From contig NZ_MZXV01000062.1 in the NCBI RefSeq assembly GCF_003253745.1, positions 124,001-188,000 on the forward strand: 64,000 nt of DNA, written 5' to 3'. A program made the translations under genes and the position numbers. Shown here in pieces: positions 55,061-64,000 of this stretch. The first letter of the stretch is position 1; the number at the start of each line of letters is the position of its first letter. This stretch comes from Mesorhizobium kowhaii. GTDB taxonomy: Bacteria > Pseudomonadota > Alphaproteobacteria > Rhizobiales > Rhizobiaceae. The notes under the pieces were generated by a model. It was not told the DNA's origin and ran no database searches. It saw nothing but the letters and a program-made list of their open reading frames with translations.

Positions 55061-55144
55061 GCCGCGCCACGTGAAGCATGGCCAGCGCTGCCCCCACCCC
55101 GCTCCACTTCGCGTATCGACCCTCCCCACGGTGGAGAGTAAACC

Positions 55145-55837
55145 TCAAAACCCCGCCTGATCGCGAAACAATTCCGCATTGTCCAGCTTCGACACCTCGA
55201 TCACCGCTTGCGTTCGGCTGTAGACATTGAGCTTGCGCAGGATTTCCGACACATGCGCCTTCACCGTGGTCTCTCCCACCTGCAGCTCGTAGGCGATCTG
55301 CTTGTTGAGCAGGCCCTGGCGCAGCATCTGCAGCACGCGCAGCTGTTGCGGCGTCAGCGTCGACAGGCGCTGCACCATGTCGGCGCGGTCGATGCTGTCG
55401 GCGTCCGGCGTGCGGCCTTCATAGGTTTCCGGCACATAGATCGCGCCTTCCATCACCGAGCGTATGGCGGCGGCGAGGTCGCTTTTGCGCGCCGATTTCG
55501 GGATGAAGCCGGCAGCGCCATAGGACAGCGCTTCGGAAATGATCTTCGGCTCCTCGTATCCTGAAACGATCACCACCGGCAGGCGCGGATAGCGCGTCCG
55601 GAGCTGCAACAAGCCTTCGAAGCCGTGCACGTCGGGCATGCTGAGGTCGAGCAGCGCCAGATCGAACGGCTTGGCGCCGGCCAGAAGATCGAGCGCCTCG
55701 GTGATCGAGCGCGCCTCCACCGTGTCGACTTCCGGATAGGCCATCTGCACCGCGCTGTGCAGCGCCTCGCGAAACAGCGGGTGATCGTCGATGATCAGGA
55801 ACCGGGCGCGATCGTGGATTGCTGTCATGGGGTTCAT
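55145..55837 (-). CDS. LuxR/NarL-type response regulator
   Basis: 230 residues. Receiver: acidic pair Asp17-Asp18 (RFLIIDDHPLFREAL), phosphorylation site Asp64 (LALLDLSMPD), and the conserved Lys in AAGFIPKSARKSDL. C-terminal LuxR helix-turn-helix LTPQQLRVLQMLRQGLLNKQ, IAYELQVGETTVKAHVSEIL. It is convergent to the FIST/kinase pair across the Rhs insertion and is its likely partner. MTAIHD at 55828 is an alternative start. Confidence 0.92.
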   Translation of the reverse strand: MNPMTAIHDRARFLIIDDHPLFREALHSAVQMAYPEVDTVEARSITEALDLLAGAKPFDLALLDLSMPDVHGFEGLLQLRTRYPRLPVVIVSGYEEPKIISEALSYGAAGFIPKSARKSDLAAAIRSVMEGAIYVPETYEGRTPDADSIDRADMVQRLSTLTPQQLRVLQMLRQGLLNKQIAYELQVGETTVKAHVSEILRKLNVYSRTQAVIEVSKLDNAELFRDQAGF

Positions 55838-55858
55838 TTCAGTTCAGGAGCGGTTAAT

Positions 55859-55904
55859 GCATGTCGCCCAAAAGTGGCCCCGGTTTTGGGTGAACGCCAT
55901 GCAT
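55859..55904. repeat. GCATGTCGCCCAAAA palindrome, diverged copy
   Basis: GCATGTCGCCCAAAAGTGGC through GGTTTTGGGTGAACGCCATG is an imperfect version of the perfect palindrome at 36564. It lies just upstream of the response regulator start, in the 258-base gap before the FAH gene. Confidence 0.75.
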
Positions 55905-56095
55905 GAGACAAAAACCTAACGCGCGGCGCCTCAATCCGTTTCAAACGCGACGCGCTTTAGAATAACCTCGCCACCATGGCCAGATTATTGCCAAATAGTA
56001 TATCGCCATCTCCGTCGGAAAGCGCCGCCGGCGCTTTCTCGATTGCCCGGGCGCCCAAATCGGTCGAATGTCCCGGCAACCAAGCAGAGACCCGC

Positions 56096-56791
<696 letters not shown>

Positions 56792-56795
56792 GCGC

Positions 56796-57446
56796 ATGAG
56801 CGACATCGTCCTGCACAACTACTATCGCTCCTCCACCTCCTATCGGGTGCGGATCGCGCTGGAGATGAAGGGGCTGAGCTACGACTACGTCCCCCATCAT
56901 CTGCGCCATGGCGAGCATCTGGAGCCAGCCTATCTCGCGGTCAATCCGCAGGGTCTGGTGCCGGCGCTGGTCTGGAACGATGGCACGCTGCTGACGCAAT
57001 CGCTGGCGATCATCGAATTCCTCGACGAGACCAGCCCCGAACCGCCACTGCTGCCGAAGGACGCGCTTGGCCGGGCGCGGGTCCGGATGCTGGCGCAGAT
57101 GATCGCCTGCGACATCCATCCGGTGAACAATCTGCGCGTGCTGACCTCCCTGCGCACCCTGTTCGGCGCCGGCGACCAGGACATCACCAACTGGCTCCGC
57201 CACTGGGTGAACGAAGGCTTTCAGCCGCTCGAAAAAATCCTGGCTGCCTCGGCCGAGACCGGCACATTCTGCCATGGTGAGGCGCCGGGCCTGGCCGACA
57301 TCTGCCTGGCCGCGCAGGTCACCAACAATGCCCGCTTCGGCGTCGACATGACGCATTACCCGACGATCGCGCGCATCAACACCGCCTGCATGGCGCTGCC
57401 GGCCTTCCAGAAGGCAGCACCTGAGAACCAGATCGATGCCGAATAA
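56796..57446 (+). CDS. maiA: Maleylacetoacetate/maleylpyruvate isomerase (zeta-class GST)
   Basis: 216 residues with the zeta-class N-terminal motif YYRSSTSYRVRIALEMKGL, NPQGLVPALVWNDGTLLTQS, and the C-terminal GEAPGLADICLAAQVTNNAR. Glutathione assists cis-trans isomerisation of the ring-cleavage product before hydrolysis by the FAH enzyme encoded just upstream. Whether the substrate is maleylacetoacetate or maleylpyruvate cannot be decided here. Confidence 0.88.
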   Translation: MSDIVLHNYYRSSTSYRVRIALEMKGLSYDYVPHHLRHGEHLEPAYLAVNPQGLVPALVWNDGTLLTQSLAIIEFLDETSPEPPLLPKDALGRARVRMLAQMIACDIHPVNNLRVLTSLRTLFGAGDQDITNWLRHWVNEGFQPLEKILAASAETGTFCHGEAPGLADICLAAQVTNNARFGVDMTHYPTIARINTACMALPAFQKAAPENQIDAE

Positions 57447-57574
57447 GGCCGCCGACGCCTAGCGTCAGCGCGCCGGCGCGACCGGCCGGTCCGTCTGGCG
57501 GAATCGATTTCCGCTTGACCGGACAGGGAATCGGCTATCGTTTCCTGCAGGGCGTGTGAAGGTGGGAGTTGCCA

Positions 57575-58614
<1,040 letters not shown>

Positions 58615-58615
<1 letters not shown>

Positions 58616-58701
58616 AGCAATTCCAGGAAAAGTGTGACGCGGTTTTCCCGGGAAAAGCGCGTAGTGCTTTCCCTTAGGGAATTGCGTCAAAACAAAGAGA
58701 C
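58615..58701. repeat. 87-base dispersed intergenic repeat, copy B
   Basis: Nearly identical to 45353-45439, beginning at the last base of the dehydrogenase gene and running to AACAAAGAGA. It is probably a dispersed palindromic element that also acts as a terminator. Confidence 0.85.
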
Positions 58702-58727
58702 ACTGTGACGGGAGCCGCCCTCCCGAA

Positions 58728-59603
58728 CTATCTCGCAAACTTCTTCGCGCCGAACACGCACAGCACCACGCCGAGCGTGACGACGACCATCAGCGAACTG
58801 ACCTGCTCATGCAGCAGCGTCGCCGCCAGCATGAGGCCGAAGAAGGGTTGCAGAAGCTGCAACTGCCCGACGGCGGCGATGCCGCCTTGCGCCAAGCCGC
58901 GATACCAGAAGACGAAGCCGATCAGCATGCTGAACAGCGACACATAGCCGAGACCGATCCAGGCGTTGGAGCCGACGCCGGCAAAGGATGGTGGCAGCGT
59001 CGCGAAAGTCAGCACCAGCATGATCGGCAGCGACAGCACCAGCGCCCAGCAGATCACCTGCCAGCCGCCGAGCTTGCGCGACAGCGCGGCACCCTCGGCA
59101 TAGCCCAGGCCGCAGGCGACGATGGCGGCCAGCATCAGACCGTCGCCGACCGGCGAGGCCGTCACGCCCTGCATCAGGGCAAAACCCGCGACGAGCGCGC
59201 TGCCCACGCACGAAAACAGCCAGAACGCCGGGCGCGGACGATCACCGCCGCGCAGCACGCCGAAAATGGCCGTCGCCAGCGGCAGCAGGCCGACGAAGAT
59301 GATGGAATGGGCCGTGGTGACGTGCTTCAGCGCCAGAGCGGTCAGCAAGGGAAAGCCGACCACCACGCCAAGGGCTACGATCGCCAGCGACAGCAGATCC
59401 CCGCGCTCCGGACGTTTCTGCCGGAACAGGAACAGCATTGCCAGACCAAGCAATCCGGCAATCGCCGCTCGGGCCGACGTCAGGAATATCGGATCGAAAT
59501 CCATCACCGCCACACGCGTCGCCGGCAGCGAGCCGCTGAAGATCAACACGCCGATGAATCCGTTCACCCAGCCGCTCGCGGTCTTGTCCATTGCAGGCTC
59601 CAT
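58728..59603 (-). CDS. EamA/DMT-superfamily transporter
   Basis: 291 residues, ten hydrophobic helices in two EamA halves (SGWVNGFIGVLIFSGSLPAT, ALALKHVTTAHSIIFVGLLP; later ISLFSMLIGFVFWYRGLAQG-like SLFSMLIGFVFWYRGLAQGG). DMT exporters move small metabolites such as amino acids. Divergent from a MocR-type regulator, which may control it. MDKTASGW at 59591 is an alternative start. Confidence 0.9.
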   Translation of the reverse strand: MEPAMDKTASGWVNGFIGVLIFSGSLPATRVAVMDFDPIFLTSARAAIAGLLGLAMLFLFRQKRPERGDLLSLAIVALGVVVGFPLLTALALKHVTTAHSIIFVGLLPLATAIFGVLRGGDRPRPAFWLFSCVGSALVAGFALMQGVTASPVGDGLMLAAIVACGLGYAEGAALSRKLGGWQVICWALVLSLPIMLVLTFATLPPSFAGVGSNAWIGLGYVSLFSMLIGFVFWYRGLAQGGIAAVGQLQLLQPFFGLMLAATLLHEQVSSLMVVVTLGVVLCVFGAKKFAR

Positions 59604-59655
59604 TTCTTCCGCCCTCTATCGGGCCGCCACCTATGGCGTCACCAGAGACAATGGA

Positions 59656-59676
59656 GTACAATTTCACAAAACTGTA
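59656..59676. promoter_or_regulatory. Likely operator between EamA and MocR genes
   Basis: TACAATTTCACAAAACTGTA is an imperfect palindrome (TACA-TTT...AAA-TGTA) immediately upstream of the MocR gene in the 73-base divergent gap. It is a natural site for self-regulation by the MocR protein. Confidence 0.45.
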
Positions 59677-61101
59677 ATGGTAGATCGAGCAGTACGGATG
59701 ACGGAACTCACGCTGGAAACTGAAGGCACACTCACCCTGGTCGAGAGCGTGATGGCGACCATCCGCCAGCGGATTGCCGCGCGCAGCCTGACCCCCGGAG
59801 CGCGATTGCCGTCGATCCGCGCCTTTGCCAAATCCATGCAGGTGTCCAAATCCACCGTGGTCGAAGCCTATGAGCGGCTCGCCGCCGAAGGCGCGATCCG
59901 TTCCCGGCCGGGCTCAGGCTTCTATGCCGCCGGCTCGCTGGCGCCGCTGTCTCTGGCCGAGATTGGCCCGCGGCTCGACCGCGCCGTCGATCCGCTCTGG
60001 ATCTCGCGCCAGTCGCTGGAAGCAGGCGATGACAGTCTGAAACCCGGCTGCGGCTGGCTGCCGGCCGCGTGGATGCCTCAGGCAGGATTGCGCCGCGCGC
60101 TGCGCACGGTGGCGCGTGCCGATGATGTCGCGCTCGCCGACTACGGTACGCCGCTCGGCCTGCCGCCGCTGCGGAACCTGCTGGCGCGGCGCATGGCCGA
60201 ACATGGCATCGAAGCCTCTCCCGAACAGATCATGCTGACGGAATCGGGCACGCAGGCCATCGACCTCCTGTGCCGTTTCCTGATCGAACCCGGCGATACA
60301 GTACTGGTCGACGACCCCTGCTATTTCAATTTTCACGCTTTGCTGCGCGCCCACCGGGCCAAGGTCGTCAGCGTTCCCTACACGCCGTCCGGGCCTGATA
60401 TCGACCTGTTCGCGCAGGCGTTGGCCGAGCACCGGCCGCGCCTCTACATCACCAATTCCGCCATCCACAACCCGACCGGCGCGATCCTGTCGCCGGTCAC
60501 GGCGCACCGGCTGCTGAAGCTCGCTGACCAGTCGGAATTGACCATTGTCGAGGACGACATCTTCGCCGATTTCGAACATGCGCCCGCCCCCAGGCTGGCG
60601 GCGTTCGATGGCCTGAGCCGGGTCGTCCAGATCGGCAGCTTCTCCAAGACGCTGTCGGCGTCGGTTCGCTGCGGCTACATCGCGGCGCCCCGCAACTGGA
60701 TCGAGCGCCTGACCGACCTCAAGATCGCCACCACCTTCGGCGGCGGCCGGCTGGCGGCCGAACTGGTGCTGACCCTTTTGAAGGATGGCAGCTACCGCAA
60801 GCACATGGATCTGCTGCGGGCGCGGCTTTCGCGCGCCATGGGCGAGACGAGCACCCGCCTGAAGGCAATCGGCATCACGCCCTGGATCGACCAGCCGGCC
60901 GGGCTGTTCCTGTGGTGCGGCCTGCCGGATGGCGTCGATGCGGCCGAAGTCGCCCGCCGCGCCCTGGCCGACAACGTCGTGCTGGCGCCCGGCAATGCGT
61001 TCAGCCTGTCCCAGACAGCCAGCCGTTTCCTGCGCTTCAACGTCGCCCAGTGCGCGGACGAGCGGATTTTCAAGGTGCTTGAGGCGGCGATGGCGCGGTG
61101 A
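59677..61101 (+). CDS. MocR-family (GntR plus aminotransferase) regulator
   Basis: 474 residues from ATG 59677 or 467 from ATG 59698. N-terminal GntR winged helix (ARLPSIRAFAKSMQVSKSTV, VEAYERLAAEGAIRSRPGSG) followed by a class I aminotransferase-fold domain with the PLP lysine in QIGSFSKTLSASVRCGYI and NSAIHNPTGAILS. MocR proteins sense PLP or amino compounds and regulate PLP, GABA, taurine or transporter genes; here the divergent EamA transporter is the obvious target. Confidence 0.92.
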   Translation: MVDRAVRMTELTLETEGTLTLVESVMATIRQRIAARSLTPGARLPSIRAFAKSMQVSKSTVVEAYERLAAEGAIRSRPGSGFYAAGSLAPLSLAEIGPRLDRAVDPLWISRQSLEAGDDSLKPGCGWLPAAWMPQAGLRRALRTVARADDVALADYGTPLGLPPLRNLLARRMAEHGIEASPEQIMLTESGTQAIDLLCRFLIEPGDTVLVDDPCYFNFHALLRAHRAKVVSVPYTPSGPDIDLFAQALAEHRPRLYITNSAIHNPTGAILSPVTAHRLLKLADQSELTIVEDDIFADFEHAPAPRLAAFDGLSRVVQIGSFSKTLSASVRCGYIAAPRNWIERLTDLKIATTFGGGRLAAELVLTLLKDGSYRKHMDLLRARLSRAMGETSTRLKAIGITPWIDQPAGLFLWCGLPDGVDAAEVARRALADNVVLAPGNAFSLSQTASRFLRFNVAQCADERIFKVLEAAMAR

Positions 61102-61117
61102 TGTTGCGCGGTGTCGG

Positions 61118-62008
61118 TCAGCGGGCCGCACAAACCTCACGCACGCAGTCGCGCAACCACCGCTGTGCCGGATCGGCATCGAGACGCGGGTGCCAGAGCA
61201 TGGAGATGGTGACCCCCACGGTGGCGACCGGCAGCGGAAAACTGTGCATGCCGGTGCGTGCGCCTTCCGTATGCCGCTCGGGCACGCTGGCGATCAGGTC
61301 GGATGCGCGCGCCATGGCAAGCGTGGCCGAAAAGCCGGAAACCATGCACACGACTGTCCGCTGGAGGCCAAGCCGTTCCAGGGCTTCATCGATCGGCCCT
61401 TTCTCGCGGCCACGCCGCGAAACACTGATGTGGCGGCCGGCGGCGTAGCGCTCCGGCGTCACGACGCCCTCGCTCAGGGGGTGGCCAGATCGAACGGCAC
61501 CGATGAAGCGGTCGCGAAACAGGGCCTGGATGCGCATCTCGGGTCCGGTTTGGCCGGCGACGCCGATTTCCAGGTCAATCGCCGCCTCGCGCAGCGAAGT
61601 GACATCCTTGTCGAACTTCGGCGCGAAACGCAGCCGCACGCCAGGCGCCTCCGCTTCGATGCGGGCGACAAGGCGCGGCGCGAACTCCTCGACGAAGCTT
61701 TCATTGGTGCGCAGCGTGAAGGTCCTGGCGAGGCCCGAAAGGTTGAGGAGCTTGGCAGGGCGCAGCAGTGCTTCCGCATCCTGAACGACGCGACCAGCCT
61801 GCTGCTGCAACTCCTGCGCATGCGGTGTCGGAACCAGACCGCGGCCGGCGCGAACCAGCAGCGGATCGCCCGTTGCCTCGCGCAGCCGCGCCAGCGTCCG
61901 GCTCATCGCCGAGGGACTGAGGTGCAGCCGGCTGGCGGCGCGCGCCACGCTGCCTTCGGTTAGCAGTATGTCGAGAGCGACGAGCAAATTGAGATCGGGC
62001 GATACCAT
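61118..62008 (-). CDS. LysR-family transcriptional regulator
   Basis: 296 residues with an N-terminal LysR helix-turn-helix (LNLLVALDILLTEGSVARAA, SRLHLSPSAMSRTLARLREA) and a PBP2-type effector domain. The gene overlaps a long antisense-looking frame to 62497 that is not real. Divergent from an MFS exporter, which it probably regulates. It is convergent with the MocR gene, 16 bases apart. Confidence 0.92.
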   Translation of the reverse strand: MVSPDLNLLVALDILLTEGSVARAASRLHLSPSAMSRTLARLREATGDPLLVRAGRGLVPTPHAQELQQQAGRVVQDAEALLRPAKLLNLSGLARTFTLRTNESFVEEFAPRLVARIEAEAPGVRLRFAPKFDKDVTSLREAAIDLEIGVAGQTGPEMRIQALFRDRFIGAVRSGHPLSEGVVTPERYAAGRHISVSRRGREKGPIDEALERLGLQRTVVCMVSGFSATLAMARASDLIASVPERHTEGARTGMHSFPLPVATVGVTISMLWHPRLDADPAQRWLRDCVREVCAAR

Positions 62009-62040
62009 CGGCCGATCATAGCATGGGATATGGCGTTTGG

Positions 62041-62057
62041 TGCATGAATAAGATGCA
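62041..62057. promoter_or_regulatory. Candidate LysR operator
   Basis: TGCAT-GAATAAG-ATGCA, a five-base inverted repeat, lies in the 132-base gap between the divergent LysR and MFS genes. The position and dyad fit a LysR binding site. Confidence 0.45.
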
Positions 62058-62140
62058 AATGCTGCGCCTTCCGCCACATCAGCCAAGAGACTAGATCTCG
62101 CATAGCTCCGGTTCTGGAGGCCGATGAAAAGGAGGTCGCC

Positions 62141-63595
62141 TTGGCAATCGCTGAGCAAAATCGGCGCGTATCGGCGCCGCCACAAGTCCAATCCGACCGC
62201 TGGGCGCTGGCAAGCCTTTCGCTCGCCACGCTGCTGTCGTCGCTTGGAACCAGCATTGCCAGCGTCGGCCTGCCGGCGCTGATGCAGAATTTCGGCGCTT
62301 CGTTCCAGTCGGTGCAGTGGGTTGTTCTGGCCTATCTGCTCGCCATCACCACATTGATCGTCAGCGCCGGACGGCTGGCCGACATATTCGGGCGCCGGCC
62401 GTTGCTGCTTGGCGGCATCGCGCTGTTCACGCTGGCATCGGTACTCTGCGGCCTCGCGCCAACACTCTGGCTGCTGATCGCCGCGCGGGCCGTGCAAGGA
62501 CTTGGCGCGGCGCTGATGATGGCGCTGACGCTGGCTTTTGTCGCCGAAACCGTGAGCAAGGCAAAAACCGGCAGCGCCATGGGCCTGCTCGGCGCCATGT
62601 CCGCGATCGGCACGACACTTGGGCCGTCGCTCGGCGGCATTTTGATCGCCAGTCTCGGCTGGCGATCGATCTTCCTTGTCAATGTCCCGCTGGGTGTCCT
62701 GACCCTCGCTCTCGCCTATCGTGCCTTGCCGGCCCGCAGCAAGGCAGCCCAGACTGATCGAGGCAAGTTCGACGCCGTGGGCACCGCCTTGCTGGCCCTG
62801 ACGCTGGCCGCCTATGCGCTGGCCATGACGCTTGGCAGAGGCGATTTCGGCGCGCTCAACCTCGGCCTGCTGATAGCTGCCGGCATCGGCGTCATCCTGT
62901 TCGCCGCTGGGCAGGCGAAAGTGAAAAACCCCTTGATCCAGTTTGCCGGCTTCCGTGACCTCCAGCTGAGCGCCAGCCTCGCCATGAGCCTCATCGTCGC
63001 AACCGTGATGATGGCGACCCTGGTGGTTGCCCCGTTCTATCTGTCACGCGCGCTTGGGCTTGATGCCGCAATGGTCGGCGTGGTGCTGTCGACCGGTCCG
63101 CTTGTCTCGACCCTGGCGGCGCTGCTGGCCGGACGCCTGACCGATCGCTTCGGAGCCCACAGGATGATGGTCGCCGGCCTGCTCTGCCTCGCTACCGGCA
63201 CTTTCCTCCTGTCGCTCGCCATGACGAAACTCGGCATTGCCAGCTATGTCGTTCCGATCACTGTCACCTGCATCGGCTACGCGCTGTTCCAGACGTCCAA
63301 CAATGCAGCTGTCATGACCGGTGTTGGCGCTGGCGAGCGCGGCGTCGTCTCCGGCCTGCTCAATCTTTCGCGCAATCTCGGCCTCATCACCGGCGCGTCA
63401 TTGATGGGTGCCGTCTTCGCCATTGCATCGGCCGAGGAACGGCAAGGCATTGGCCAGGATATTCTGAGTTCAGAGGCCGCCGCCCACGGGATGCAGGTCA
63501 CCTTTCAGACCGCAACGGCGCTGGCGCTGGTCGCGCTGTTCCTTGCACTGCTCTCGGCCCGCGCCGCTGGCCGCGCAGAGTCCAGAGTTTCGTAA
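62141..63595 (+). CDS. MFS drug-efflux transporter, DHA2-like
   Basis: 484 residues from TTG 62141, with many hydrophobic segments (about 14) and MFS motif A (GRLADIFGRRPLLLGG) plus motif C-like GAMSAIGTTLGPSLGGILIA. DHA2 (EmrB/QacA-like) members export drugs or metabolites with proton antiport. Target of the divergent LysR protein is likely. The ribosome binding site AAAAGGAGG is seven bases upstream. Confidence 0.9.
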   Translation: MAIAEQNRRVSAPPQVQSDRWALASLSLATLLSSLGTSIASVGLPALMQNFGASFQSVQWVVLAYLLAITTLIVSAGRLADIFGRRPLLLGGIALFTLASVLCGLAPTLWLLIAARAVQGLGAALMMALTLAFVAETVSKAKTGSAMGLLGAMSAIGTTLGPSLGGILIASLGWRSIFLVNVPLGVLTLALAYRALPARSKAAQTDRGKFDAVGTALLALTLAAYALAMTLGRGDFGALNLGLLIAAGIGVILFAAGQAKVKNPLIQFAGFRDLQLSASLAMSLIVATVMMATLVVAPFYLSRALGLDAAMVGVVLSTGPLVSTLAALLAGRLTDRFGAHRMMVAGLLCLATGTFLLSLAMTKLGIASYVVPITVTCIGYALFQTSNNAAVMTGVGAGERGVVSGLLNLSRNLGLITGASLMGAVFAIASAEERQGIGQDILSSEAAAHGMQVTFQTATALALVALFLALLSARAAGRAESRVS

Positions 63596-63618
63596 CGCAC
63601 GACCTGACTGCCGGCCGT

Positions 63619-64000
63619 TCAGGCCCCTGCCCGCTTGCGGCGCTCGTAGAGCATGACCAGTGTTTCGGCTGTCAGGGCGGGCTTTTCCTCGCCTTCGATC
63701 TCGACGGTATTGGCCGCCTTCATCAGATACTGGCCAGGCCCCCTGTCCTCCATCGAAAGAAGAGTAGAGCGCAGCCTGATGCGCGCCCCGACCTTGACCG
63801 GCGCCAGGAAACGCACCTTGTCGAAGCCATAGTTGAAGGCAGCCTGGGTGTTTTCGGGCACGATGCCCATGTCGAGTGCCAGCGCGCCGATGATCGACAG
63901 CGTCAGGTAGCCATGCGCGATCGTCGTGCGGAACGGGCTTTGCCGTCTCGCCCTCTCGGGATCGACATGGATCCATTGATGGTCGCCGGTGCATTCGGCG
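63619..64000 (-). CDS. MaoC-like hydratase, 5' end outside window
   Basis: A minus-strand frame open at the right edge encodes the C-terminal 126 residues. CTGDHQWIHVDPERARRQSP, TIAHGYLTLSIIGALALDMG and later KVGARIRLRSTLLSMEDRGP are the R-specific enoyl-CoA hydratase (MaoC) signature with catalytic Asp and His in the hydratase motif. The gene start lies beyond 64000. Convergent with the MFS gene. Confidence 0.88.
   Translation of the reverse strand, partial: AECTGDHQWIHVDPERARRQSPFRTTIAHGYLTLSIIGALALDMGIVPENTQAAFNYGFDKVRFLAPVKVGARIRLRSTLLSMEDRGPGQYLMKAANTVEIEGEEKPALTAETLVMLYERRKRAGA

Overview
The window looks like chromosome of a GC-rich alphaproteobacterium of the Rhizobiales, most likely Mesorhizobium or a close relative. 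This rests on gene order (nlpD-like, pcm, surE, serS, tatC-tatB-tatA, scpB-scpA, nagZ, SPOR protein, argS, dgt, erpA, xthA), on an ExoR homologue, a PopZ-family protein and a TolC gene next to a second Pcm-like methyltransferase, and on rhizobial-type intergenic palindromes. The assignment is from recognised families and synteny; no database search was possible.

Positions 1-30,400 are conserved core. Almost everything on the minus strand forms one long run with stop/start overlaps: envelope and protein repair (nlpD-like, pcm, surE), serS, Tat export, ScpAB chromosome condensation, NagZ cell-wall recycling, a 1160-residue SPOR division protein, argS and dgt. A short plus-strand group follows (erpA, a VOC protein, xthA, a secreted protein). 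Then come exoR overlapping ilvD, a FadL-like porin, valS, a PopZ-like polar organiser, and TolC with a Pcm-like methyltransferase. tRNA-Cys is at 29.4 kb and tRNA-Asn at 30.4 kb.

Positions 30,450-39,500 are accessory. A decayed integrase sits against tRNA-Asn, and the last 17 bases of that tRNA recur at 33,036, so 30,451-33,052 is a remnant integrative element of about 2.6 kb. Beyond it lies a series of very small, mostly secreted or lipoprotein genes with strong ribosome binding sites. They are interspersed with a hairpin repeat family, a 250-base direct duplication carrying two identical tRNA-like sequences with an abnormal anticodon arm, a shared upstream motif, a decayed regulator and a His/Tyr-rich secreted protein.

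Positions 39,500-49,300 are ordinary metabolic genes (cupin, AhpD-like, two SRPBCC proteins, CutC, GNAT, acyltransferase) and a three-subunit molybdenum hydroxylase of the CoxSLM type. Positions 49,400-55,840 hold a signalling set: a FIST sensor protein, a cytoplasmic hybrid histidine kinase, and a convergent LuxR-type response regulator. Between kinase and regulator lies an AT-richer, apparently acquired polymorphic-toxin module: an immunity-like gene, an Rhs tip with a predicted HNH/AHH-like nuclease end, a second immunity-like gene of Imm11 type, and a frameshifted IS3-type transposase remnant.

Positions 56,000-64,000 return to metabolism: an FAH-family hydrolase with a zeta-class GST (aromatic ring-cleavage endgame), a zinc alcohol dehydrogenase, an EamA transporter divergent from a MocR regulator, a LysR regulator divergent from an MFS exporter, and a MaoC-like hydratase cut by the window end. 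No rRNA, CRISPR array or intact prophage was seen.
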